Assembly: GCA_023424395.1 (NCBI GenBank)
Contig: JAFADY010000020.1
Location: 62,001-126,000 of the forward strand
Direction of reading: 5' to 3'
Length of the DNA: 64,000 nt
Source of the DNA: Bacteroidota bacterium
GTDB taxonomy: Bacteria > Bacteroidota > Bacteroidia > Bacteroidales > Dysgonomonadaceae
Shown here piece after piece: positions 16,768 through 26,092 of this stretch. A program made the position numbers and the translations under genes. The notes below the pieces were generated by a model, which worked only from the letters and a program-made list of their open reading frames with translations, was not told the origin of the DNA and ran no database searches. The stretch's first letter is position 1. Each line of letters begins with the position of its first letter.

Positions 16768-17595
16768 TTAATTAACCTTTCGCGCTTTAAAATACTCCCC
16801 AAAAAACAATATTTGATACTTAATTGCATTATTCCAATATTCCCAATTGTGTGCGCCGGGGCGCGAAATGTAATCGTGCGGAATATTGCGGTAAACTAAC
16901 TCATCGTGCAATCGTTCGTTTACTTCGTAAAAGAAATCTTCGGTGCCGCAATCGATAATGATTTTTGTTGAATTGGGCGTGAGCAAATGCAGCAAACCCA
17001 TTACAGTGTTTTGTTCCCAACGTTCCGGAAACTCACTCTGTGCGCCAATTCGTTTAGCGATGTCCCAATTGTTGGGAAACGGCCTAATATCCACTCCGCC
17101 GCTCATGCTTCCGCACGCACCAAAAACATCCTGATGTCGAAATCCGAGATACAAACCGCCGTGTCCGCCCATACTCAGTCCGGTTATGGCACGCGCTTCG
17201 CGCGAAGAAATGGTTTTGTAATTTTTATCCACCCACGAAATTAATTCATTCGAAATAAACGTTTCAAACTGAAAAGCTTCATCTATAGGACTATCAAAAT
17301 ACCAACTGCTGTAAGCGCCATCCGGACACACGATCATCATTCCGTGGCGGTCGGCCAATTCCTTAATTACAGGCGCTTTTTCAATCCAACCGCTGTAATT
17401 ATCGCTATATCCGTGAAGCAAATACAGAACCGGAAACGCTGTTTGGTTGTTATAGGTTTGAGGTTTGATGACAACCGTTTTTATATTTTTGTTCATTTTC
17501 AGACTAAATACATTTACTGTATCTACCGTAGCCGAAAAAGCGCTGAAAGTAAGTGTTGCCACAATAAACAGCGAACTAATTACGAATCGTTTCAT
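16768..17595 (-). CDS. secreted esterase of the alpha/beta-hydrolase (esterase D/feruloyl) family
   Basis: A 275-residue exported hydrolase. The signal peptide is KRFVISSLFIVATLTFSAFS. The alpha/beta-hydrolase core shows LYLLHGYSDNYSGW (oxyanion region) and the nucleophile elbow GLSMGGHGG with the catalytic serine. The last histidine, in PGAHNWEYW, is a good candidate for the triad. Relatives act on feruloyl or acetyl esters in plant polysaccharides or on other carboxyl esters; the substrate is not readable here. The gene abuts the RAYT repeat at its 3' end. A TATCTTTG -7-like box lies upstream at 17625-17632 on the minus strand. Confidence 0.85.
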   Translation of the reverse strand: MKRFVISSLFIVATLTFSAFSATVDTVNVFSLKMNKNIKTVVIKPQTYNNQTAFPVLYLLHGYSDNYSGWIEKAPVIKELADRHGMMIVCPDGAYSSWYFDSPIDEAFQFETFISNELISWVDKNYKTISSREARAITGLSMGGHGGLYLGFRHQDVFGACGSMSGGVDIRPFPNNWDIAKRIGAQSEFPERWEQNTVMGLLHLLTPNSTKIIIDCGTEDFFYEVNERLHDELVYRNIPHDYISRPGAHNWEYWNNAIKYQILFFGEYFKARKVN

Positions 17596-17728
17596 ATATT
17601 ATCAATATTACTTCTAAGTTTATTCAAAGATATAAAAAACCGAAGTCAAAACCTTTAATTTGTGATTTAAAACGTACAAAATCCATTTTTTTTGTACATT
17701 TGAACGCATAAATACAACCAACAACAAT

Positions 17729-18631
17729 ATGTCCATCTTATTACAGATAGATCCGTCCGAGATTATTGAAAAAGCCGAAGAAGGCATCCTGAACTTCAGA
17801 TTGATAGATACCACAAAATTTACCCTCACTTTGTGGGATGTAATCGTCATTGCCATTATAATTGTTGTTGCTACGCTAATTCTGCAACTCATTAAACGAG
17901 GAATCTTTAAAACGAAGAAAATTGACGTGGGCAAACAACATTCGCTCTACAATTTGGTAAAATACATTGTTATTGTCATTACGTTTATGTGGGCGCTACA
18001 AGCATTGGGTGTGAATGTTTCGCTGCTGATGGGCGGTTCGGCCGCGCTGCTCGTGGGTGTGGGATTGGGATTGCAGAATATGTTCAGCGATTTTGTTTCA
18101 GGAATTATTCTGCTTGCCGATTCATCTATCAAGGTGGGAGACGTTATTGAGGTGGACGGATTGGTCTGTCAAGTAAGCCGAATCAAACTACGTACTACGC
18201 AGGTAATTACGCGTGACGACAAGTATATTCTCCTGCCCAACTCGCAACTGACCAAAAACCGCATTATTAATTGGACGCATAACAACGAAAAATCGCGTTT
18301 CGACATTTCGGTTGGAGTAGATTATGCATCTGATGCGCAACAAGTAGAAAAACTTCTTTTGGACGTTTGTAACGAAAATAAAAACGTTCTCGAAAATCCG
18401 AAACCTTTTGTGAGATTGAACGAATTCGGCAATTCGTCGGTGAATTTCACGGTTTATTTTTGGGCGAAAAATATGTTTCGGGTTGAAAACATCAAAAGCG
18501 ATGTCAGAAAAGCGATCTTTGCGAAATTCGCCGAACACAAAATTACCATTCCTTTTCCTCAACGTGTTTTACATTACGCTCAGGAAGCCAAAAAACCGGC
18601 TTTCGGAGAAGACAAACATAAAAACAATTAA
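17729..18631 (+). CDS. MscS-family small-conductance mechanosensitive channel
   Basis: A 300-residue inner-membrane protein that should open under membrane tension to release solutes during osmotic downshock. After a short N-terminal region, hydrophobic segments lie at about 30-50, 73-92 and 95-118. The last, pore-lining segment is Gly/Ala-rich (LLMGGSAALLVGVGLGLQNM), and the MscS beta-domain follows with DVIEVDGLVCQVSRIKLRTT and ILLPNSQLTKNRIINWTH. TACATTTG at 17695-17702 fits a -7 promoter box, although a -33 TTTG at the right distance is not seen. The GNAT gene follows 11 bases after its stop. Confidence 0.92.
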   Translation: MSILLQIDPSEIIEKAEEGILNFRLIDTTKFTLTLWDVIVIAIIIVVATLILQLIKRGIFKTKKIDVGKQHSLYNLVKYIVIVITFMWALQALGVNVSLLMGGSAALLVGVGLGLQNMFSDFVSGIILLADSSIKVGDVIEVDGLVCQVSRIKLRTTQVITRDDKYILLPNSQLTKNRIINWTHNNEKSRFDISVGVDYASDAQQVEKLLLDVCNENKNVLENPKPFVRLNEFGNSSVNFTVYFWAKNMFRVENIKSDVRKAIFAKFAEHKITIPFPQRVLHYAQEAKKPAFGEDKHKNN

Positions 18632-18642
18632 AAAATTTTACT

Positions 18643-18981
18643 ATGGATATTGAATTTAAAATCAAAGACAATCAACGAGGTAGCTTTTTCATTATGCAAG
18701 ACGGACGGCAAGTTGCCGAACTCGATTTTGAAGTAAAAAACAACGTATTGAACGCCTATCACACCGGCGTTCGTCCCGAATTGGAAGGACAGGGAATTGC
18801 CGGAAAACTTTTCGATGAAATGGTGAAGTACGCGCGCGAGAACGAATACAAAGTTATTCCGAGTTGCTCATACATTTTGGCGAAATTTCGCCGTAACCCC
18901 GAAGGTTTCGCCGATATTTGGTATCGTGCCGATAATGAACCAAGCGGGGACGCGTGTGGGGTTAAACCAAAAGGCTTGTAG
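18643..18981 (+). CDS. GNAT-family (YidJ-like) N-acetyltransferase
   Basis: A small 112-residue GNAT-fold protein. The acetyl-CoA binding region is HTGVRPELEGQGIAGKLFDE, which contains the (Q/R)xxGxG/A signature. The first beta-hairpin reads FIMQDGRQVAELDFEV, as in the YidJ/GCN5-related small acetyltransferases. The C-terminus PSCSYILAKFRRNPEGFADI is the usual family ending, followed by a short extension (from about residue 95). The substrate is unknown. The gene follows the MscS gene by 11 bases and is probably co-transcribed with it. Confidence 0.85.
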   Translation: MDIEFKIKDNQRGSFFIMQDGRQVAELDFEVKNNVLNAYHTGVRPELEGQGIAGKLFDEMVKYARENEYKVIPSCSYILAKFRRNPEGFADIWYRADNEPSGDACGVKPKGL

Positions 18982-19036
18982 GAAGTCAAAAAAATCCTTT
19001 TCAAGGAAACCTGAACCCTTAAAATCGTTATTAACT

Positions 19037-19657
19037 ATGGAATTAAATATGGAAACTATCAGCGCGGTAGCGTTGGGAATCGGGTTAAGCGCGAGCGCCG
19101 GATTCCGCGTTTTTATTCCGCTTTTAGTGGCGGGTCTTGCGTCGCGTTTCGGCGTTTTGCCATTGGGCGAAAGTTTCGCGTGGATGGGCTCCATACCTGC
19201 GCTCATTACATTCGGCGTAGCCGCCGTTGCCGAAGTGCTGGCTTATTACATTCCTTTTGTGGATAACCTGCTCGACAGCATCGCAACGCCTCTTTCCGTA
19301 GGCGCCGGAACCCTGCTGATGACTTCGGTTTTCCCCGCTGATAATGAATGGATGAAATGGGTTCTGGGATTTGTCGTGGGCGGGGGCGCGGCGGCTACCA
19401 TACAAAGCGGAAGCGCCATTACGCGGTTGATGTCGAGTCAGTTTACTGCGGGAGTAGGCAACCCTGTAGTTTCAACCGGTGAGGGCGTAGCCGCCACGGG
19501 ATTTTCTATTATGTCGCTTGTTGCACCTATTCTCGTAGCCGTTCTTTTGGTGGTGTTCATTGTGGTAATTCTTCGGTTGGTTTACCGAAAATTATTGAAA
19601 AAGAAGAAAAAAGAAATGGCTGAAGTAGAAATAATCCATCCCGAAAATACTGATTGA
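19037..19657 (+). CDS. DUF4126 membrane protein
   Basis: A 206-residue multi-spanning membrane protein rich in Gly and Ala. It starts MELNMETISAVALGIGLSAS; the segment GLSASAGFRVFIPLLVAGLA and the later PFVDNLLDSIATPLSVGAGT are characteristic of DUF4126. A lysine-rich cytoplasmic tail (KLLKKKKKEMAEVE) ends the protein. The function is unknown. I used ATG 19037; the frame is open further upstream, but that part lies within the end of the GNAT gene and is not family-like. The last base of the stop is two bases before the next ATG, indicating coupling. Confidence 0.8.
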   Translation: MELNMETISAVALGIGLSASAGFRVFIPLLVAGLASRFGVLPLGESFAWMGSIPALITFGVAAVAEVLAYYIPFVDNLLDSIATPLSVGAGTLLMTSVFPADNEWMKWVLGFVVGGGAAATIQSGSAITRLMSSQFTAGVGNPVVSTGEGVAATGFSIMSLVAPILVAVLLVVFIVVILRLVYRKLLKKKKKEMAEVEIIHPENTD

Positions 19658-19659
19658 TC

Positions 19660-20400
19660 ATGGCGAAAAAGCTGAAAGATTATTACGATATGGAGTTTGC
19701 CCGCAACTTAGCAGGCAAACTCTTTTCTGTTTATCCTGAGTTTAATAAAAAGAAATTTATTGATCATTACGAAAATAACTTCTCGGATAAAGAATTCCTT
19801 CAACGTCAAGACGTGGTTGTGAAAGCGTTCGAAATAAGTTTGAGTGAAAATTACGAGGAAAACATTCGTGTTTTCCATAAAATATTGGACGAAAAACTAT
19901 CCAAAACCGAAGGAATGTTTAGCGAAGGATGGTGGCTGTGGCCGATTGGTAGATATGTGGAAAAACACGGTACAAAAAACCTCCCTGTTTCGCTTTCTTT
20001 TCTGAAAGAATTCACCCAACGTCACACGGGCGAGTTTGCTATTCGTCCGTTATTAACAGCGTTTCCCCAAAAAACAGTTGCGGAGATGCTCGCTTGGAGC
20101 ACGGATGAGAGCGTGCACGTTCGCCGGTTATCGAGCGAGGGATTGAGAATAAGTTTACCGTGGTCTAAGAAAATTTACGTCTGTATCGATGAATTTGAGA
20201 GTTACAAACAAATCCTTACCAACCTGAAAAACGATCCTTATAAATTCGTTCAAAAAAGCGTCGGGAATAATTTGAACGATCTTATGAAAGAATTTCCCGA
20301 GAAAGCACAAGAAATCATTTCGGAATGGGAAGCCGATAATCCCGGCAAAGAAACGCTGTGGATCATAAAACATGGGCTGAGAAGCGAGAGGAAGAAGTAA
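19660..20400 (+). CDS. AlkD-like DNA alkylation repair protein
   Basis: A 246-residue protein of ALK/HEAT-like helices, expected to recognise and remove alkylated or otherwise damaged bases as a DNA glycosylase. Family features include HGTKNLPVSLSFLKEFTQRH, EFAIRPLLTAFPQKTVAEML, the WSTDESVHVRRLSSEGLRIS segment that in AlkD-type proteins packs around DNA, and FVQKSVGNNLNDLMKEFPE. It begins two bases after the DUF4126 stop and is probably co-transcribed with it. No truncation is seen. Substrate preference cannot be decided from sequence alone. Confidence 0.85.
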   Translation: MAKKLKDYYDMEFARNLAGKLFSVYPEFNKKKFIDHYENNFSDKEFLQRQDVVVKAFEISLSENYEENIRVFHKILDEKLSKTEGMFSEGWWLWPIGRYVEKHGTKNLPVSLSFLKEFTQRHTGEFAIRPLLTAFPQKTVAEMLAWSTDESVHVRRLSSEGLRISLPWSKKIYVCIDEFESYKQILTNLKNDPYKFVQKSVGNNLNDLMKEFPEKAQEIISEWEADNPGKETLWIIKHGLRSERKK

Positions 20401-20477
20401 AATAGCTTTTTTCTCTTCTCATTGGAGCTTGCTCCATAGATTAACTAAAGTAAAAATCAAATTCAAATACTTTTTTT

Positions 20478-22164
20478 ATGGAATCTTCTAAACCTTCAAA
20501 ACCACAAAATTTCAAACTTGAGTGAAGATACTCACAACCAATTGAAGTTACATCAAAATTTTCAATTTGCAATTTTAGGTGGTATGTTGGCTATGCTTGT
20601 AGGTGCAGTACTATGGGCATTTATAACTGTTTCCGTCAAATACCAAATCGGATTTATGGCAATAGGCGTTGGCGCATTGATTGGATTAGCTGTACAATTT
20701 TTCGGATTGGGAGTTGAAAAAAAATTCGGCATTTTGGCTGCAATTCTGTCGTTTTTCGGTTGCTTATTAGGGAACTTGTTTAGCCAAGCAGCTTTCATGG
20801 CGCAAGAACAATCCTTAAGTTATATTGAAACCTTATCATATTTTGAATCCAAAATTAATTTTCAGCATCTTCATCGAAACTTTCAGTTTCATTGACTTGT
20901 TTTTCTACGGATTAGCCATATGAGCCGGATACGCACTCGCTTTTCAAAAAATCACTCCCGCTTTGCTGCAAAAAGTCGAAGCAAATGAGAGTCTCGCACC
21001 TACTTATCAAAAATTACGAATCCTGTCAATTATTGCCTCTGTTTTGATTCTCTCCGTCGTTTATTTCAAAGTAAGTAGCGGTGTTAACGGACATAAAACC
21101 TATCATTACGAGTCAGGCAAAATTATGTCAGAAGGCGAGTTAAAGAAAAGTAAATAGATGGGAAATGGACATATTACGATGAAAACGGGCAAGTTACGCT
21201 TATCGGGAACTACACCAAAGGCGTTGCCGATGGAAAATGGGAATGGTACAACACTGAAGGAAATAGAACAAAAACAGGGTACTATAAACATGGACTCGAA
21301 AACGGTGAATGGATGACCTATTACTCCAACAGTCAATTTTGTGATTCGGGTGCTTATGTAAACAGAAAGGCAAAACGGCTATTGGATCCATAAATATGAG
21401 AACGGAATTATTGAGCAGAGTGGATACATGAAGCGGGACGCTCGTGATAGTATTTGGAGCTTTTATTATGAAAATGGTCAAGTGAGCATGACAGGAATGA
21501 TGCACGAAGGAAATTTTGTGGGAAAATGGACAAGTTATTTCAAAAATGGTCAAAAATCGGAAGAAACGCTTTATGACTCGACAAAATCAGTTGTAAAAAG
21601 TGCTTGGGATATATTGGGAAACCAAATAGTTACGAACGGAACAGGTCTTTACAAATCTTTTTCTAACGACAGCATCGTGCTTATTTCGGGTCAATTGGAA
21701 AATGGAGATAAAGTAGGAGTTTGGAAAACATTCCATCCGAATGGCGAATTGTCTATGGAAGGCAAATATGAGAACGATACAAAAATAATAAACGCATGGG
21801 ATATTTATAAAAGACAAATGATAGAGAACGGCAATGGTTTTTATACATCGTATTATACGGACGGAATAAAAGTTTACGAAAACGGAGAAGTAAAAAACGG
21901 CGTAAGGGAAGGATATTGGAAAGCTTATCATGAAGCTACCGATAATTTATTTAAAGAGACCAATTATAGAGGGTGAGTTTATAAACGATTTACAAAACGG
22001 CGAATGGAAATGGTTTTTCGAAGATGGAACTTTGTCCTCTAAAGTTTCATACTTCAAAGGCAAAAAAAGAAGGCAAACAAACAATGTGGAATGAATGGGG
22101 AGAAAAAACAAAAGAAGAAATATATAAAAATGGAAAGTTTGTAAAAGAAAAAATATTTTTATAA
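20478..22164 (+). pseudogene. degenerate MORN-repeat (YwqK-type) membrane protein gene, seven lesions
   Basis: One long ancestral gene can be followed through successive frames. It starts MESSKPSKPQ (ATG 20478); after a shift the membrane part begins (LKLHQNFQFAILGGMLAMLV, several helices). A second shift near 20855 leads to SIFIETFSFIDLFFYGLAI, a TGA at 20921 replaces an expected Trp, and frame 3 runs to a stop at 21155. Shifts follow near 21150, 21370, 21965 and in the A7 run 22062-22068. The C-terminal half consists of about ten MORN-like repeats of the form DGKWTYYDENGQVT or GKWEWYNTEGNRTK. The ancestral product would have been about 560 residues: membrane helices plus a repeat domain like YwqK-family proteins. 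With six frameshifts and one stop it cannot make this product. Confidence 0.8.
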
Positions 22165-22341
22165 ACTCTCAGGTTTATTCTCAAATTATCTATCAGTTTC
22201 AGTGCCAAATTTTCAAGAGATAATTAATTACGATTAATTTATTTTTTTATTTTTTTAGCATAATCCGGTGCTTTATTTCTCAACTATTCCATGCCAAAAA
22301 CGTTTAACAATTACAACTAATTTTATTAAAAATATTATATT

Positions 22342-22800
22342 ATGGGACTTATCGATTTTTTTAAAGGCGCCGGAGAAAAACTCTTTGGCAAAAGCGAAGA
22401 AACAAAAGAAGCGGAAAAAGCGCAAGCAGTATTAAACCACATCAGAAAATACAATTTCGATGTACAGAACCTGAATGTTTCTGTTGATGACGAAACAGTT
22501 ACATTGAAAGGCCAAGTGAATAACTACCTCGACAAAAACAGAATTGTTGTGGCAGCAGGAAATATTGATGGGGTTAGTAAAGTAAACGATTTACTTCAAG
22601 TTACTTCACCGACTCCGGTAGCGGAGCCGGCTCCAGAGAAATCTTATTATACGGTAAAATCGGGAGACTCATTGTCCAAAATTTCTAAAGAAGTGTATGG
22701 CGACGCCATGCAATACAACAAAATTTTCGACGCAAACCGTCCTATGCTCAGCGACCCAGATAAAATTTATCCGGGACAGGTATTGGTTATTCCGGAATAA
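22342..22800 (+). CDS. BON-LysM protein (Kbp/YgaU-like)
   Basis: A 152-residue soluble protein with no signal peptide. The N-terminal half is a BON domain (VQNLNVSVDDETVTLKGQVN, then IDGVSKVNDLLQV). The C-terminal half is one LysM domain (SYYTVKSGDSLSKISKEVYG and ending YPGQVLVIPE). This domain pair and length match Kbp (YgaU), shown in Escherichia coli to bind potassium in the cytoplasm. A short proline-rich linker joins the halves (SPTPVAEPAPEK). A strong hairpin terminator follows, so the gene is probably monocistronic. Confidence 0.88.
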   Translation: MGLIDFFKGAGEKLFGKSEETKEAEKAQAVLNHIRKYNFDVQNLNVSVDDETVTLKGQVNNYLDKNRIVVAAGNIDGVSKVNDLLQVTSPTPVAEPAPEKSYYTVKSGDSLSKISKEVYGDAMQYNKIFDANRPMLSDPDKIYPGQVLVIPE

Positions 22801-22825
22801 TTTTTGGGAAACATAAAATTTCAGG

Positions 22826-22862
22826 AATTACGGAATCGGTCATCGGTTCCGTAATTTTTTAT
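22826..22862 (+). terminator. intrinsic terminator after the BON-LysM gene
   Basis: AATTACGGAA at 22826-22835 pairs perfectly with TTCCGTAATT at 22848-22857, followed by TTTTT. The stem separates this gene from the convergent Crp/Fnr gene ending at 22859. Confidence 0.85.
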
Positions 22863-23551
22863 CCGAACCGTTCAATTTTTTCCAATTCGGAACGGTTTTT
22901 TATAAAAATATCTTTTCCATCGAGCGAAATAACTCCGTCTCGCTCAAGCTCTTTGAGAATTTTAATTGTACTTTCGGTAGCGATCGATGCAAAATTGGCG
23001 ATATCCTGACGGGTAAGATTCGGAAAAATATCCAGTCCCAGAAAATCATCGTTGCTCAGGTAGAGCAATGCCGACGCCAGTTTACCGCGCATTTGCTTAT
23101 ACGTAATATTGCTGATCACAGACAGCAATTGCCGTTCGTTCTGAAAATTTCGAGACGTTATGCGCATAGCAAATTTCGAGTTGTTCATCAACAAGTTACG
23201 CATACTTTCCTTGTCAATCATGCAAACTTGCGCGTCGGTAACGGCAGCCGCCGAAACGGTGTGCACGATTTCCCCGAAAACAGAAGAAAAAGCCAAAAAA
23301 TCACCCGCTTTTGCCAATTGTAGGTTCAACTGTTTGTTGCGACCTGTTTGCAGGTATACCCGCACCAATCCATCCATTACGAGCAACACGTGCGAAGAAA
23401 ACGCGCCTTGCTTGAAAATCGTTTCACCCGCCAGATACACCAATTCGGTTTTGTTTGAACTGATCAATTCCAGTTCATCGAGGCTCAAATCGCGGAAACA
23501 AGCCACCATCCTTTCGCAATTATCCATATTATCTGCCGGCATCATACGCAT
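22859..23551 (-). CDS. Crp/Fnr-family transcriptional regulator
   Basis: A regulator of about 230 residues with an N-terminal cyclic-nucleotide-binding fold (LVYLAGETIFKQGAFSSHVL, then GLVRVYLQTGRNKQLNLQLA) and a C-terminal winged helix (LTRQDIANFASIATESTIKI, then LERDGVISLDGKDIFIKNRS). Bacteroidota members often control redox, oxidative stress or anaerobic genes. No clear [Fe-S] cysteine set is present. A TATCTTTG -7-like box at 23566-23573 on the minus strand argues against the farthest start at 23596; I used 23551, and 23527 is also possible. It is divergent from the thioredoxin/TrxB pair, which may be its target. Confidence 0.85.
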   Translation of the reverse strand: MRMMPADNMDNCERMVACFRDLSLDELELISSNKTELVYLAGETIFKQGAFSSHVLLVMDGLVRVYLQTGRNKQLNLQLAKAGDFLAFSSVFGEIVHTVSAAAVTDAQVCMIDKESMRNLLMNNSKFAMRITSRNFQNERQLLSVISNITYKQMRGKLASALLYLSNDDFLGLDIFPNLTRQDIANFASIATESTIKILKELERDGVISLDGKDIFIKNRSELEKIERFG

Positions 23552-23726
23552 TCTATTTTTGCTTCCAAAGATACAATCTTTTCGCAACACTGACATTTGT
23601 CATCCCGAAAACTGAAAAAGATCATTCTCAAAACCGTAGCATATCAATCCTGTTTTCGCATGCGCAAGTAAATTTCGCCGTAACTTTGTCAAAAGAAAAA
23701 ATAAACCAATTTAAATAAGAAAAGAG

Positions 23727-24074
23727 ATGAAATATTTAAGTACAAACCTTCAGGAAATTGAAACCGCTGCGGAATTGCAGAAAATTATCAACGAAAACGA
23801 AAACGTAATGGTTTGCTGCGGACGAATGGGCCCAATGTGTATTCCCGTTTACGACAGCATGGAAGAGCTTCAGGACGAACGCGATAACGTGAAATTTTAC
23901 ACCATGGGATTCGATAATCCCGAATCAGCCGTTATTCGCAGCGCGCCCGAGTGCCGCGGCTTTATGGGATTGCCGTTTACCATGTATTACAAAAACGGCA
24001 AAGTAGCCAAAGCAACCACCAGCATTCAGAATATGAAGCAAATAACTTCCATACTCGATGAATATTTTGTTTGA
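23727..24074 (+). CDS. thioredoxin-fold protein with non-canonical cysteine motif
   Basis: A 115-residue thioredoxin-like protein. Instead of WCGPC, the active-site region is VMVCCGRMGPMCIPVYDSME, with cysteines at 30, 31 and 38, and another at about 75 before the cis-proline segment RGFMGLPFTMYYKNGK. The fold pattern (NVKFYTMGFDNPE, GLPFTMYYKNGKVAKA) is otherwise right. It lies 72 bases upstream of a TrxB-like reductase, which may reduce it. TAACTTTG at 23681-23688 suits a -7 box. The role could be peroxide or disulfide relay; this is inference. Confidence 0.75.
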   Translation: MKYLSTNLQEIETAAELQKIINENENVMVCCGRMGPMCIPVYDSMEELQDERDNVKFYTMGFDNPESAVIRSAPECRGFMGLPFTMYYKNGKVAKATTSIQNMKQITSILDEYFV

Positions 24075-24146
24075 ATTGTGATGAAACTCGTTTAATGTCG
24101 AAAAATCGGCTCTGAAAAGGGCTGATTTTTATTCAAAACCCTACCT

Positions 24147-25070
24147 ATGGAAAAAATTTACGATATAATGATATTGGGAGCCGGCGCAGCAGGGTTGACG
24201 ACCGGAATTTATGCATCAAGAGCCAAATTAGACACGGTTATTCTGAACGAAGGCGTGATAGGCGGACAAATGGTGCTCACCAACGAAATTGCCAACTATC
24301 CGGGCGTGGAAACCATCAAAGGATACGAATTGGTGAATATTATGAAAAAACAGGCGAAAGATTTCGGCTGCACCATCAAATCGAATCTGCAGATCATCCG
24401 TTATCAACTCGATGGCGACACAAAAGAAGTTGAGTTGGAAGACGGACGCGTTTTTCGGGCAAAATCCGTGATTCTTGCTCCCGGCGGAAAACCCAGAAGC
24501 CTTAACATTCCCGGCGAAACAGAATTTGAAGGACGCGGAATTTCGTATTGCGCTACATGCGACGCCGATTTTTTTCAGGACAAAAAATTGGTGGTCGTTG
24601 GCGGTGGAAACTCTGCGTTGGAAGAAGCAGTTACGCTAACCAATTTTGCTTCGCAGGTTACCATTGTTCATCAATTCGACCACTTTCAGGCATTTGCTCA
24701 CGCCGTGGAAGAAGCGCGGAAAAATCCTAAGATCAGTTTCGTTATGGAATCCGAACCGCGCGCTTATATCGGTGATGAAACGCTGCAAAAAGTGCGCATC
24801 GAAAACGTGAAAACGCACGAAATATCGGAGATTGAGGCCGACGGTGTTTTTGTTTTCGTGGGCTACAAACCCAACACGGCCAATTTTAAAGGTATCGTTG
24901 ATATGAACGAGCGCGAAGAGTTCATCGTGGATGCCGCTATGCGGACAAATATTCCGGGCGTTTTCGCTGCAGGCGATTGCATCGCCAAACGATACCGTCA
25001 GGTTACCACCGCCGTAAGCGAAGGCACAATAGCTGCCCTCGGCGCCGCGGAATATGTGAGGACGAAGTAA
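24147..25070 (+). CDS. trxB: thioredoxin-disulfide reductase
   Basis: A 307-residue flavoenzyme transferring electrons from NADPH via FAD to thioredoxin. The FAD-binding GAGAAG motif is at 11-16, the redox CATC motif at Cys135 and Cys138 (GISYCATCDADFF), the NADPH-binding VGGGNSA at 151-157, and the FAD-binding GVFAAGDC near the C-terminus. The length is standard. The NADPH-site HxxxR signature is relaxed (HQFDHFQAF), which happens in the low-Mr TrxB-like group using other donors. It follows the non-canonical thioredoxin and shares a likely transcript. Confidence 0.9.
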   Translation: MEKIYDIMILGAGAAGLTTGIYASRAKLDTVILNEGVIGGQMVLTNEIANYPGVETIKGYELVNIMKKQAKDFGCTIKSNLQIIRYQLDGDTKEVELEDGRVFRAKSVILAPGGKPRSLNIPGETEFEGRGISYCATCDADFFQDKKLVVVGGGNSALEEAVTLTNFASQVTIVHQFDHFQAFAHAVEEARKNPKISFVMESEPRAYIGDETLQKVRIENVKTHEISEIEADGVFVFVGYKPNTANFKGIVDMNEREEFIVDAAMRTNIPGVFAAGDCIAKRYRQVTTAVSEGTIAALGAAEYVRTK

Positions 25071-25147
25071 AAGAAACAAATCTCTCTATACGATCTACCG
25101 ACTTCCTACACACAACTTCGTGAACGAACGCACAGTCATCGTCTCCC

Positions 25148-25184
25148 AAAATAAAAATGGTGCGGAAAATAATCCCCGCACCAT
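25148..25184 (-). terminator. intrinsic terminator after nagB
   Basis: ATGGTGCGG at 25157-25165 pairs with CCGCACCAT at 25176-25184. On the minus strand the hairpin is followed by TTTTTATTTT, so it ends nagB transcription 24 bases after the stop. Confidence 0.85.
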
Positions 25185-25207
25185 CTGATTCGTATTTCGA
25201 ACCTAGT

Positions 25208-26017
25208 TTACAATAACGATTCCGGGTCTAAATTGTCGTGCTCGATATCGAGGAAATATTTGTACGTACCCACTTTTAATTCGGCGCACGCATCGTAATC
25301 GCATACGATAAGCCCTTTCGGGTGCATTTGCAACGCGCTTATCGTCCACATTTGCGTGATAGGGCCTTCCACAGCGTGATAAAGCGCGCGCGCTTTATGG
25401 TGTCCGTTAACCAAAATCACCACTTCCTTGGCATCCATTACCGTGCCAACGCCAACGGTAAGAGCCGTTTTGGGAACTTTGTTCACGTCGTTGTCGAAAA
25501 AGCGCGAGTTGGCGATAACCGTGTCGGTGGTAAGCGTTTTAATACGTGTGCGTGAACTCAGCGATGAGCCCGGTTCGTTAAACGCGATATGCCCGTCGGG
25601 GCCAATTCCGCCGAGGAACAGATCGACACCGCCTGCATCGGTAATGGCTTTTTCATACGCGGCACATTCCGCTTCAGGGTCTTCGGCCATTCCGTTGAGA
25701 ATGTGCACATTTTCTTTCTTAATATCGATGTGGTTGAAGAAATTCGTCCACATAAACGTGTGATAGCTTTGCGGATGTTCTTTATCCAATCCTATGTATT
25801 CGTCCATATTAAACGTAACTACGTTTTCAAACGAAACCGCCCCTTTTTCGTACAATTTAATCAACTCTTTATACGTAGCCAAAGGCGATGAACCGGTGGG
25901 CAAACCCAACACAAACGGCTTCTCGGCCGTGGGGTTCGCTTTGTTAATTTTTGCAGCAATGCAATTGGCAGCCCATTCTGCCATCTGTTTTGCGTCGGGT
26001 TGGATAATAAGTCTCAT
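25208..26017 (-). CDS. nagB: glucosamine-6-phosphate deaminase
   Basis: A 269-residue enzyme that converts glucosamine 6-phosphate to fructose 6-phosphate and ammonia, the last step of amino-sugar breakdown. Key segments are LGLPTGSSPLATYKELI (phosphate site), NMDEYIGLDKEHPQSYH with the catalytic Asp, LGGIGPDGHIAFNEPGSS with the catalytic His, and SALQMHPKGLIVCDYDACAEL. The length matches the Escherichia coli type of subunit. It has its own terminator. No other nag gene is adjacent. Confidence 0.96.
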   Translation of the reverse strand: MRLIIQPDAKQMAEWAANCIAAKINKANPTAEKPFVLGLPTGSSPLATYKELIKLYEKGAVSFENVVTFNMDEYIGLDKEHPQSYHTFMWTNFFNHIDIKKENVHILNGMAEDPEAECAAYEKAITDAGGVDLFLGGIGPDGHIAFNEPGSSLSSRTRIKTLTTDTVIANSRFFDNDVNKVPKTALTVGVGTVMDAKEVVILVNGHHKARALYHAVEGPITQMWTISALQMHPKGLIVCDYDACAELKVGTYKYFLDIEHDNLDPESLL

Positions 26018-26092
26018 AATTTTTATAGAAGTTTAGAAGTTAGAAATCTGAAATTAGAATCGTAAATCCGAAATCCGAAAATCGTAAATAAA

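Noticed and set aside
25071..25147. small gene between trxB and nagB
   Set aside because: No open frame with a start codon of useful length; the nagB terminator accounts for the structure there.
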